7,252 nucleotides of DNA from Devosia sp. GTDB taxonomy: Bacteria > Pseudomonadota > Alphaproteobacteria > Rhizobiales > Devosiaceae. The notes under the pieces are model-generated. The model searched no databases, had not been told where the DNA came from, and was given only the letters and a program-made list of their open reading frames with translations. Below, piece after piece: positions 1 to 6,101 of this stretch. Position numbers and translations under genes: made by a program. Position 1 is the first letter of the stretch; each line of letters starts with the position of its first letter. The stretch spans positions 1 to 7,252 of the forward strand of contig JAEUMC010000380.1 of assembly GCA_016793415.1 (NCBI GenBank), written 5' to 3'.

Positions 1-435
1 GCCGGCCTTTGCGGCGGGCCACCTCAGGAAAATCAACTCCGGATCGCCCTCGTCGAGGTGCTCGAACAGCCCGGTCTGCTCAAAACCAAGTTGCGGCAGC
101 AGGGCGCGCATCGGGGCATTGGACTCGTTGGTCGAGGTCCAGAGCTTCTGGTCGGCCGGGGCCGTCGAGATGCAGTGCTCGATCAACGCGCGGCCGATGC
201 CCTGGCGGCGGTAGCGGGCCCCGACCATCAGCATTTCGATGAACGGCGAGCGGAAGAAGCTGCGGGTCAGCGCGACGTAGCCGGCAACCTCGCCGTCGCG
301 TTCCGCGAGGTGACATTGGCCGAGCGCCACCCATTCGGCGATCGCCTCGCGACGCGCAACGCTATGGACCGCAACGTGATCGATGGCGATCAGCGCGTCG
401 ACATCGGCTGATACAGCGGGCCGGATCGACAGCAT
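1..435 (-). CDS. GNAT family N-acetyltransferase (3' end outside window)
   Basis: The reading frame gives 145 codons from ATG at 435 and is still open at base 1, so the C-terminus is missing. It looks like a GNAT-fold enzyme, which transfers an acetyl group from acetyl-CoA to an amine; the substrate cannot be told. The N-terminus (MLSIRPAVSADVDAL) is the usual beta1-alpha1 opening. Residues 44-58 (AERDGEVAGYVALTR) look like beta2-beta3. The acetyl-CoA pyrophosphate loop is clear at residues 67-84, with the R/Q-x-x-G-x-G/A core as RRQGIG (76-81). The stretch TSTNESNAPMRALLPQLGF (100-118) is the family's C-terminal motif (N, then aromatic GF). The start lies 3 nt after the mrp stop (TGA at 441-439) with no obvious Shine-Dalgarno, suggesting coupled re-initiation on an mrp transcript. 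The fold is well supported; specificity is unknown. Confidence 0.88.
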   Translation of the reverse strand, partial: MLSIRPAVSADVDALIAIDHVAVHSVARREAIAEWVALGQCHLAERDGEVAGYVALTRSFFRSPFIEMLMVGARYRRQGIGRALIEHCISTAPADQKLWTSTNESNAPMRALLPQLGFEQTGLFEHLDEGDPELIFLRWPAAKAG

Positions 436-438
436 CGA

Positions 439-1518
439 TCAGGGTTTCAACTGCGGCCTGGCGGCGAGGATGGTGCGGACGATGGCGCGGAAGGCCTGCG
501 CCTCGGGGCCATCGGGGTCGGTGGCGACCACCGGACGGCCGGCATCGGAGCTTTCGCGGATCGACATCACCAGCGGAATTTCGCCGAGGAACGGGATATC
601 GAAGGCCGCGGCCGCGGCCCTGGCGCCGCCATGGCCGAAGATGTCGTAGCGCTTGCCGGTATCCGGGGCGACGAAGTAGCTCATGTTTTCGACGAGGCCG
701 AGGATCGGCACGTCGGTCCTGAGCAGCATGTCCATGGCCTTCTTGGCGTCGATCAGCGCCAGGTCCTGCGGCGTCGAGACGATGACGGCGCCGAGCAGCG
801 GCACCTGCTGGACCAGCGAAATCTGGATATCGCCGGTGCCGGGCGGCAGGTCGACGACCAGCACGTCGAGCCCGCCCCAATCGCTCTCGCGCAGCAGCTG
901 CCGCAGAGCCGAGGTGGCCATAGGGCCGCGCCATACCACCGCCTGGTTGGCGGTGAGCATCGAGCCGATCGACATGGCCTTGAGGCCATAGGCCTCGTGC
1001 GGCGCGAAGATGCCGTCGTCACGAACGGCGGGCTTGCCTTCCAGCCCGAGCAGTTTCGGGATCGACGGGCCGTAGAGATCGGCATCGAGAATGCCGGTGC
1101 GGAGCCCTTCAGCGGCAAAGCCGAGCGCCAGATTGACGGCCACGGTGGATTTGCCGACACCGCCCTTGCCCGAGCCGACGGCGACGATGTGGCGAACCCC
1201 GGGGACGGCTTCGCGTGGCGGCGGCCCGGGGCGGCCCTGCGCCTTGGCCTGGCCGGTGGCGGCCTGGGCCCGGTCGGAGGTCAGCGAGACCATGACCTTG
1301 CGGCCTTCAGCGACCTTTTCGGCGGCCGCCTGGGCGGCGACGCGGGCGGGGCCGAAGGCGGCCTCCATGCCCGGGGCGACCGAGATGGCGAAAGCCACGG
1401 CGCCTGTGGTGACGATGATCTCGCTCAGCCCGCCATAGCCGGCGAGTTCGCCGCCGCCAGGGATTTCGACCGAGGCGAGGGCGTTACGGACGGCGGTGGC
1501 GATGAGTTCATTGGCCAT
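439..1518 (-). CDS. mrp: Mrp/ApbC/NBP35-family P-loop ATPase, cysteine-free
   Basis: The 359-residue protein has the normal two-part Mrp layout. Residues 1 to about 82 form a MIP18/DUF59-like domain, followed by a Pro/Gly/Ala linker (about 83-106) and a SIMIBI-class ATPase domain. The deviant Walker A is GSGKGGVGKST (115-125) with both lysines (K118, K123). Switch I is DADLYGPS (145-152), switch II/Walker B is VVDLPPGTGD (221-230), and ENMS is at 277-280. Relatives load or carry [4Fe-4S] clusters in the cytosol using a C-terminal CxxC after ENMSYF. Here that loop reads FVAPDTG (282-288), with Ala284 and Thr287 at the usual Cys positions, and the whole protein contains no cysteine. ATP binding is therefore well supported but cluster ligation by its own cysteines is not. 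ATG at 1518 follows an AAGG 8 nt upstream. The gene probably shares a transcript with the downstream GNAT gene. Confidence 0.95.
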   Translation of the reverse strand: MANELIATAVRNALASVEIPGGGELAGYGGLSEIIVTTGAVAFAISVAPGMEAAFGPARVAAQAAAEKVAEGRKVMVSLTSDRAQAATGQAKAQGRPGPPPREAVPGVRHIVAVGSGKGGVGKSTVAVNLALGFAAEGLRTGILDADLYGPSIPKLLGLEGKPAVRDDGIFAPHEAYGLKAMSIGSMLTANQAVVWRGPMATSALRQLLRESDWGGLDVLVVDLPPGTGDIQISLVQQVPLLGAVIVSTPQDLALIDAKKAMDMLLRTDVPILGLVENMSYFVAPDTGKRYDIFGHGGARAAAAAFDIPFLGEIPLVMSIRESSDAGRPVVATDPDGPEAQAFRAIVRTILAARPQLKP

Positions 1519-1555
1519 GGGGAAAGCCTTGCCTGAATTTCCCCGCTGTCACCGG

Positions 1556-1639
1556 GTCATTCCCGCGGAAGCGGAAACCTCTGTTTGCGGTGGGTGCGGC
1601 GCGTTTCCGAACGGAGGTTCCCGCTTTCGCGGGAATGAC
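1556..1639. repeat. REP/MITE-like inverted repeat (84 bp)
   Basis: Two 30-nt arms (1556-1585 and 1610-1639) are inverted copies that match at 27 of 30 positions, with a 24-nt centre. Both ends begin GTCATTCCCGCG. Each arm also holds its own small palindrome: perfect in the right arm (1618-1635, TTCCCGC-TTTC-GCGGGAA), and with one mismatch in the left arm (1560-1577). This nested structure is typical of dispersed palindromic repeats in GC-rich proteobacteria. It lies between the transaldolase stop and the mrp start. No T-run follows it on the minus strand, so it is not a standard intrinsic terminator, though transcribed hairpins could still affect readthrough or mRNA stability. That it recurs elsewhere in the genome is inferred. 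Confidence 0.75.
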
Positions 1640-1677
1640 TCCGAGTGTGTGGTGCGCGCCCTGCCTTCAGCCGACCC

Positions 1678-2331
1678 TTAGAGGATCGACTGGCCGGTGC
1701 TCTTCCAGTCCTTGACGAACTGCTCGAGGCCCGCCTTGGTCAGCGGGTGGTCGGCGAGCTTGTAGATCACCGCCGGGGGGATGGTCGCGACGTCGGCGCC
1801 GGCCAGAGCCACTTCGGTGATGTGGTTCGGGGTGCGGATCGAGGCCGCCAGGATTTCGGTGGCGAACGAGTAGTTGTCGTAGATGGTGCGGATGTTCTCG
1901 ATCAGCTCGACGCCGTCGGCGTTGATGTCATCGAGGCGGCCGATGAACGGCGAGATGTAGGTGGCGCCGACCTTGGCCGCCAGCAGCGCCTGGTTGGGCG
2001 AGAAGCAGAGCGTCACGTTGGTCTTGATGCCTTCCTTGGAGAAGGTCTTGGTGGCCTTGAGGCCGTCGATGGTCAGCGGGAGCTTCACGACGACATTCTC
2101 GGCCAGCTTGGCGAGGACGTGGCCTTCGGCGATCATGCCGTCATAGTCGGTGGCGGCGACTTCGGCCGACACCGGACCCGGGACGATCGAGCAGATCTCC
2201 TTGATCACTTCCTTGAACTGACGGCCGGATTTGGCGATCAGCGAAGGATTCGTCGTCACCCCGTCCAGCAGGCCGGTTTCATAGAGATCGCGGATATCCT
2301 TGATCTCGGCGGTATCGACGAAGAACTTCAT
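1678..2331 (-). CDS. tal: Short transaldolase (FSA/TAL family, transaldolase-type active site)
   Basis: This is a 217-residue (beta/alpha)8 enzyme of the small transaldolase subfamily (usual length about 215-220). It should move a dihydroxyacetone unit between sugar phosphates in the non-oxidative pentose phosphate pathway, in the cytosol. It opens [10 protein letters not shown], has [13 protein letters not shown] (24-36), the Schiff-base lysine K83 in VVKLPLT, and [12 protein letters not shown] (124-135). Two positions separate true transaldolases from fructose-6-phosphate aldolase. Glu57 (SAEVAAT) is where FSA has Gln, and Phe129 is where FSA has Tyr, so both favour transaldolase. I chose ATG at 2331 because GGAGG lies 8 nt upstream; an in-frame TTG at 2346 overlaps that site and adds five non-family residues. 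It lies 80 bp from the aminotransferase stop, beyond a hairpin, so it may have its own promoter, which I could not place. Confidence 0.95.
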   Translation of the reverse strand: MKFFVDTAEIKDIRDLYETGLLDGVTTNPSLIAKSGRQFKEVIKEICSIVPGPVSAEVAATDYDGMIAEGHVLAKLAENVVVKLPLTIDGLKATKTFSKEGIKTNVTLCFSPNQALLAAKVGATYISPFIGRLDDINADGVELIENIRTIYDNYSFATEILAASIRTPNHITEVALAGADVATIPPAVIYKLADHPLTKAGLEQFVKDWKSTGQSIL

Positions 2332-2337
2332 TTCGTT

Positions 2338-2344
2338 CCCCTCC
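2338..2344 (-). promoter_or_regulatory. Ribosome binding site of tal
   Basis: GGAGGGG on the minus strand ends 6 nt before ATG at 2331 (8 nt from the GGAGG core). It decides the start in favour of 2331 over the in-frame TTG at 2346, which sits directly on the site. Confidence 0.85.
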
Positions 2345-2380
2345 AAGGGAGATGGTTTGGCTGCTCTTTAGGTAGTCACA

Positions 2381-2406
2381 ATCGGGGCGTCAGACAACGC
2401 CCCGAT
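2381..2406 (-). terminator. Hairpin after the aminotransferase gene, possible terminator
   Basis: A perfect 10-bp stem (ATCGGGGCGT / ACGCCCCGAT) with a 6-nt loop starts 5 nt after the aminotransferase stop codon. The following transcript reads UUGUGACUACC (first U from the stem), so the U-tract is poor. It may be a weak or Rho-assisted terminator, or a 3'-end stabilising hairpin that lets some transcription reach the transaldolase gene. Confidence 0.55.
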
Positions 2407-2411
2407 CACTC

Positions 2412-3596
2412 TCAGCGGATCGCCGCGAGCATCTTGTCGGCGAGTTCGCCGATCCGATCCTCGGGGATTCCCGCGACGTTGATGCGACTGTCATTGATCA
2501 TGTAGACGCCGTCGTCGAGCTTCAATTTGGTGACGACATCCTCGGGCAGGCCGAGCAGCGAGAACATGCCGGTGTGCTCGGCGATGAAATCGAAATCCTT
2601 CGAATTCGAGCGCTGCCGGATGGCGTCTGCCAATTTGACGCGCAGGCGCTTCATGCGTTCCCGCATTTCGGTGAGTTCGGCCTCCCACTCGGCGCGCAGT
2701 TCCTTGTCCTCGAGAATGACGCGGACGATTTCGGCGCCATGGTCAGGGGTCTGGCTGATGGTGGCGCGGATGACGTTCTGCATCTGCGAGGACACGACAT
2801 CGGCGCTGTCCGAATCCCTCGCGATGGCGATGGCGACGCCGGCGCGCTCGCGATAGAGGCCGAAGTTCTTCGATGCCGAGAAGGCGACCATCGCCTCGGG
2901 CACCGAGGAGACGACCTTGCGTACGCCATAGGCGTCGGCTTCGAGACCGTCGCCGAAGCCGAGATAGGCGAGATCGACCAGCGGGAAGGCGCCAGTGCGC
3001 TTCAGGCTCTCGACCACCTCATCCCACTGCGCGTTGGTGAGGCTGGCGCCGGTCGGGTTGTGGCAGCAGCCGTGCAGCAGCACGATATCGTCGGGGGTGA
3101 GGGTGTTGAGCGTCCCCATCATCTTGTCGAAATCGACCAGCCGCCTGGCGTGATCGAAATACGGGTAATAGACCGGCGTCAGGCCGGCGAGTTCGGCCAT
3201 CGGCCAGTGGTTCGGCCAGCTCGGATCGGAAATGAAGATGCGGCCCTTGGGACGCGCCCGACCGAGCACGTTCATCAGGATCGACAGCGCGCCGGTGCCA
3301 CCGGCGCCGTTGACGCAGCGGATGCGCTTGTTGTCGACGACCCCGCCCAGCGCCAGATCGACGATCGCAGCGGAGAATTCCTTGTTGCCGACCACACCCT
3401 TGTAGGTCTTGGTCTTGGCGCTATCGAGGATGCGCTGCTCGGCCTTCTTCACCGAACTCATGACGGGCGTCACGCCCTTGGGATCTTTGTAGACGCCGAC
3501 GCCGAGGTCGATCTTTCCGTCGCGGGGATCGTTGGCATATTCGGCCATCAGCACGAAAATCTTGTCGAGCGTGGCCTTCTTCAGGGTCTCAAACAT
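2412..3596 (-). CDS. Class I aspartate/aromatic amino acid aminotransferase
   Basis: This 394-residue PLP enzyme of the AspC/TyrB (subgroup I-alpha) type swaps amino groups between aspartate, glutamate or aromatic amino acids and 2-oxoacids in the cytosol, acting as a homodimer. The cofactor lysine is K243 in SASKNFGLYRERAG. Other expected residues are present: GGTGAL (99-104) for the PLP phosphate, W127 stacking on the ring, N180 in HNPTG, D208 and Y211 in VDLAYLGFG, R251 for phosphate, R371 for the substrate alpha-carboxylate, and R277 at the position of pig Arg292, which binds the side-chain carboxylate. Y65 matches the phosphate-binding tyrosine given by the partner subunit. Keeping both arginines allows aspartate, but TyrB-type enzymes keep them too, so aspC and tyrB/tatA cannot be separated here. 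The ATG at 3596 has only a weak GGA upstream; the length is normal for the family. Confidence 0.95.
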   Translation of the reverse strand: MFETLKKATLDKIFVLMAEYANDPRDGKIDLGVGVYKDPKGVTPVMSSVKKAEQRILDSAKTKTYKGVVGNKEFSAAIVDLALGGVVDNKRIRCVNGAGGTGALSILMNVLGRARPKGRIFISDPSWPNHWPMAELAGLTPVYYPYFDHARRLVDFDKMMGTLNTLTPDDIVLLHGCCHNPTGASLTNAQWDEVVESLKRTGAFPLVDLAYLGFGDGLEADAYGVRKVVSSVPEAMVAFSASKNFGLYRERAGVAIAIARDSDSADVVSSQMQNVIRATISQTPDHGAEIVRVILEDKELRAEWEAELTEMRERMKRLRVKLADAIRQRSNSKDFDFIAEHTGMFSLLGLPEDVVTKLKLDDGVYMINDSRINVAGIPEDRIGELADKMLAAIR

Positions 3597-3628
3597 CAGG
3601 TCTGTCCGGGGAAAAACGAGGCGGGGCT

Positions 3629-3656
3629 GTTATAGGCGAGGCCAAGGGAATTGCAA
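3629..3656 (-). promoter_or_regulatory. Candidate sigma70-type promoter of the aminotransferase gene
   Basis: On the minus strand TTGCAA (3656-3651) and TATAAC (3634-3629) are spaced by 16 nt. They match 4 of 6 and 5 of 6 of the TTGACA/TATAAT consensus and lie 32 nt before ATG at 3596. This would give a short leader of roughly 25 nt. It is a pattern match only. Confidence 0.45.
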
Positions 3657-3710
3657 CGGGGCGAGGGCGCGGAGTTGGCATCGTCACAGCTGCCTGCCAC
3701 AAGCGTCTCT

Positions 3711-3716
3711 GGAGGG
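3711..3716 (+). promoter_or_regulatory. Ribosome binding site deciding a TTG start
   Basis: GGAGGG is a near-perfect Shine-Dalgarno, 8 nt before TTG at 3725. No ATG or GTG in that frame offers a comparable site, so the TTG is the likely initiation codon. Confidence 0.75.
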
Positions 3717-3724
3717 ACACGAGT

Positions 3725-4285
3725 TTGAACGAGCTTTTCGTAGGCCTTAGCGCCTGGATCATCCAGGATGGAAACTACCCCGATTTCGCCGCGGGAGACG
3801 TCTCGGCCTTCGCGCTGGAGTTCTTCAGCGAAGCGGGCCTGTCTCAAACGTCCTCCAGAACCAGTAGTTTGCGATGGAAACATGACTCGATCTATGAGGC
3901 GGTCGGTCGAGTCGTACATGCTGATACCCACTGGTGGGCGCTGGATTTTGGGGTGCTGATGTACCGCGAAGACGAGCCGCCACAGGGCGCCGAGGTTGGC
4001 CAGTGGTGGTCCGGCAGCATTTACGTCGGGATCGATCCCTTCTTCTATTTTGAGCGCCTGGCACTCCAACCTTCGGCACCTTCGATGATTTATGACTGGA
4101 CCATCGAAAGCATCCAAATGGAGACGACACCTTCGGTTGAGATCGCACCGCGCATGGAGCCTCTCACCAGAAAATCTGTGCCAAGAACTCATGCCTGGAC
4201 CGACAACAGCGGCTACGGCGACTACCTGCTGCAATGCCGAAGGTTGCTCGATCACCCCCCTCGTCGCACGCTTGGTCGCGACTGA
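3725..4285 (+). CDS. Uncharacterised aromatic-rich protein
   Basis: The frame encodes 186 residues with no family I can name. It has no signal peptide or membrane helix. It is rich in aromatics, with eight tryptophans including two WW pairs (70-71, 94-95). Alternating hydrophobic stretches such as YEAVGRVVHADTHWWALDFGV (57-77, split by short turns) and SGSIYVGIDPFFYFERLA (96-113) suggest a mostly beta fold. It ends with an aspartate/glycine-rich AWTDNSGYGDYLL segment (157-169) and a basic tail (RRTLGRD). A cytosolic beta-barrel or ligand-binding protein would fit, but function is unknown. The start is TTG with a strong GGAGGG. By hand count the gene is about 57% GC against about 65% for neighbours, with more A/T third bases, which could mean transfer or low expression. 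It converges with etfA with no gap. The opposite-strand frame is Arg/Pro/Cys-rich and less protein-like. Confidence 0.82.
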   Translation: MNELFVGLSAWIIQDGNYPDFAAGDVSAFALEFFSEAGLSQTSSRTSSLRWKHDSIYEAVGRVVHADTHWWALDFGVLMYREDEPPQGAEVGQWWSGSIYVGIDPFFYFERLALQPSAPSMIYDWTIESIQMETTPSVEIAPRMEPLTRKSVPRTHAWTDNSGYGDYLLQCRRLLDHPPRRTLGRD

Positions 4286-5215
4286 TCACTCCCGCCCTAG
4301 CCCCGCAATCAGCTGCGGCACCACCTCGAACAGATCGCCCACCAATGCGATATCGGCGATCTTCATCAGCGGCGCTTCGGGGTCCTTGTTGATGGCGACA
4401 ATCTTCTTCGCGCCCTGGATGCCGGCGAGGTGCTGCAGCGCGCCGGAGATGCCGATGGCGATATAGAGATCGGGGGCGATGATCTTGCCGGTCTGGCCGA
4501 CCTGCCAATCGTTGGGGGCGTAGCCGGCATCGACTGCGGCGCGGGTGGCGCCGACGGCGGCGCCGAGCACTTTGGCAAGCTCGGCAACCAGCGCGAACTT
4601 TTCGGCCGAACCGAACGACACACCGCCGGCGACAACCACCTGGGCGGTCGACAGCTCCGGCAGGTCGCTCTCGGTGCGGTGCGCTGCGAGGAAGCGGGCA
4701 ACCGATGTGACATCGGCATCGACCGGATGGATCGGAGCGTCGTTACCCGAGGCTGCCGGGCGGAAGGCCGAGGCACGGATGGTGAGCAGGTGCTTGCTCT
4801 GCCCCGACGATACCGTCTCGATGGCGTTGCCGGCATAGATCGGCCGATCGAAGCGAGTCGGGCCGTGGATGGCAACGACATCGGTCACCGGCATCAGGTC
4901 GAGCTTCGCCGCAAGGCGGGGGATGGCGTCGCGGCCGGTGGCGGCGGCTGCGGCCACGATGTGGCTATAGGGCTCGGCGAGGCGGGCGAGCAGCGCGGCG
5001 ACCGCCTCGGGAGAGAGGCTGGCGAGTGCGGCGCTGTCGGCCACAAGCACCTTCTCGACACCGGCAAGCTTTGCGGCCTCGGCCGCAACAGCCGAGACGT
5101 CCTGTCCCGCAACCAGCAGGTCGACCGGCCCGAGAGTTTCGGCAGCCGCGACGATGCGGGCAGTGGCGGCGGAGAGCGCGCCGAGATCGTGTTCGGCGAG
5201 TACCAGGACGGACAT
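4286..5215 (-). CDS. etfA: Electron transfer flavoprotein subunit alpha
   Basis: This 309-residue subunit binds FAD and, with EtfB, accepts electrons from acyl-CoA and related dehydrogenases and passes them to ETF-quinone oxidoreductase. The C-terminal FAD domain shows GATRAAVDAG (222-231; R225 aligns with human alpha-Arg249 over the flavin), QVGQTGK (238-244), GISGALQHLAG (255-265) and AINKDPEAP (274-282). The N-terminal domain is ordinary. Unusually, the conserved VVxxGGR(G/A)xGS motif reads VVVAGGVSFGS (193-203), so Val199 replaces the usual arginine. Start: ATG at 5215 overlaps the etfB stop by one base (TGATG) with GGAGG 7 nt upstream; the TTG at 5218 is less likely. Its stop abuts that of the convergent gene at 4285. 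No 3-hydroxyacyl-CoA dehydrogenase gene follows, unlike the arrangement I recall in many rhizobia. Confidence 0.96.
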   Translation of the reverse strand: MSVLVLAEHDLGALSAATARIVAAAETLGPVDLLVAGQDVSAVAAEAAKLAGVEKVLVADSAALASLSPEAVAALLARLAEPYSHIVAAAAATGRDAIPRLAAKLDLMPVTDVVAIHGPTRFDRPIYAGNAIETVSSGQSKHLLTIRASAFRPAASGNDAPIHPVDADVTSVARFLAAHRTESDLPELSTAQVVVAGGVSFGSAEKFALVAELAKVLGAAVGATRAAVDAGYAPNDWQVGQTGKIIAPDLYIAIGISGALQHLAGIQGAKKIVAINKDPEAPLMKIADIALVGDLFEVVPQLIAGLGRE

Positions 5216-5973
5216 CAAAGCGCCTCCAGCTCGGTGAGTTCGGAGCTGATCGCGGCAACCAGTTCGGCAGCGTCGGCGACCTTGCGGCCAGCGACCCGCT
5301 CAGCCGGCGGGCTGACCTTCTCGAGCTTGAGCCGCGGCGTGAGATCGACACCAAACTCGGCAGCGGGGCGAACGGCAAGCGGCTTCGAGCGCGCCTTCAT
5401 CACCATGGGCAGCGCGGCGTTCCGTGGGGTGTTGAGGCGGAGGTCGGCGGTGACGATGGCCGGCAGCGAGACACCGACGGTGGCGCGGCCGTAGTCGACC
5501 TCGCGGGTAACCTCAAGGCTATCGCCCGCGACCTTGATCTCGGAGGCAAAGGTCGCCTGCGGCCAGTCGAGCAGGCCGGCCAGCATCTGGCCGACCTGGT
5601 TGGAATCGTCATCGACCGCCTGCTTGCCGAGCAACACCAGATCGGGCTGTTCCTCGGCGACTACGGCGTTGAGCAGCTTCGCCACCGCGAGGGTTTCGAT
5701 ACGGCCATCGGCTTCGATCAGGATGCCGCGATGGGCGCCCATGGCGAGGGCGGTGAGGATGACGTCGTTACTCTGCTTCGGCCCGATGGAAACGACGACG
5801 ATCTCGCTGGCGTGGCCCGCTTCGCCGAGCTGCACGGCGGCTTCCACGGCATGCTTGTCGAAGGGGTTCATCGACATGCGCACGTTCTCGGTCTCGACGC
5901 CCGATCCATCGGGGCGGACGCGAACGCGCACCGCATGATCGACGACACGCTTGACGGCAACGAGGATTTTCAT
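5215..5973 (-). CDS. etfB: Electron transfer flavoprotein subunit beta
   Basis: This 252-residue subunit (human protein about 255) holds AMP and provides the recognition loop that docks ETF on partner dehydrogenases. It begins MKILVAVKRVVD. It has the family segment MNPFDKHAVEAA (35-46), the nucleotide-binding GKQAVDDDSNQVGQML (116-131), the beta signature region REVDYGRATVGVSLPAIVTA (157-176), and the recognition loop LNTPRNAALPMVMKARSKP (180-198). Leu188 aligns with human Leu195, which inserts into partner enzymes. Departures from the usual DGG, PRYA(S/T)LPNIMKA pattern are Tyr161, Asn185 and Met190. ATG at 5973 has GGAGGG 4 nt upstream; an in-frame TTG at 6006 would add 11 residues with no family match. 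It is the first gene of the etfBA pair. I see no convincing promoter in the upstream 245 bp. Confidence 0.96.
   Translation of the reverse strand: MKILVAVKRVVDHAVRVRVRPDGSGVETENVRMSMNPFDKHAVEAAVQLGEAGHASEIVVVSIGPKQSNDVILTALAMGAHRGILIEADGRIETLAVAKLLNAVVAEEQPDLVLLGKQAVDDDSNQVGQMLAGLLDWPQATFASEIKVAGDSLEVTREVDYGRATVGVSLPAIVTADLRLNTPRNAALPMVMKARSKPLAVRPAAEFGVDLTPRLKLEKVSPPAERVAGRKVADAAELVAAISSELTELEAL
5223..5227 (-). promoter_or_regulatory. Ribosome binding site of etfA inside etfB
   Basis: GGAGG lies within the last codons of etfB (Leu-Glu-Ala-Leu), 7 nt before the etfA ATG at 5215. It supports the TGATG junction as the true etfA start. Confidence 0.8.
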
Positions 5974-5977
5974 CGGT

Positions 5978-5983
5978 CCCTCC
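5978..5983 (-). promoter_or_regulatory. Ribosome binding site of etfB
   Basis: GGAGGG lies 4 nt before ATG at 5973 (5 nt from the GGAGG core). It selects this ATG over the upstream in-frame TTG at 6006. Confidence 0.8.
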
Positions 5984-6101
5984 GGTGTTGCCGGGGTGTT
6001 TGGCAAATCTGGCGGGGAGGGGCAAGTTCAGGCAGGGAAATTCTGACTACTGGCGAGGAGCTTGGGAGAATGACGTGCCTCTCGCCATAACAGAGGCCGG
6101 T

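Noticed and set aside
631..1536. A 301-codon plus-strand frame opposite mrp.
   Set aside because: It is antisense to a gene with clear P-loop motifs and has a Gly/Asp/Arg-rich low-complexity translation.
1556..1639. The inverted repeat read as an intrinsic terminator for tal.
   Set aside because: Strong stems are present, but the minus-strand sequence after them has no T-run, and the double-hairpin arm structure is better explained as a dispersed repeat.
2347..2411. A promoter for tal in the 65-80 bp before its start.
   Set aside because: The best pairing (TTGTCT, 17 nt, TACCTA) has a poor -10 and its -35 lies inside the hairpin, so it is not called.
2574..3635. A 353-codon plus-strand frame opposite the aminotransferase.
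   Set aside because: It is a mirror frame of a well-identified gene in GC-rich DNA, rich in His, Gln, Asp and Arg, without motifs or a ribosome site.
3596..4255. A 219-codon minus-strand frame opposite the uncharacterised gene whose TGA overlaps the aminotransferase ATG by one base.
   Set aside because: The overlap looks like coupling, but the translation is rich in Arg, Pro, Cys and His with no family pattern. It also covers the likely aminotransferase promoter, and the plus-strand frame has a strong ribosome site and globular composition.
4430..6090. Two 354-codon plus-strand frames (4430-5494 and 5026-6090) opposite etfA and etfB.
   Set aside because: Both are antisense shadows of confidently identified etfBA; composition is skewed to Arg, Gly and Asp.
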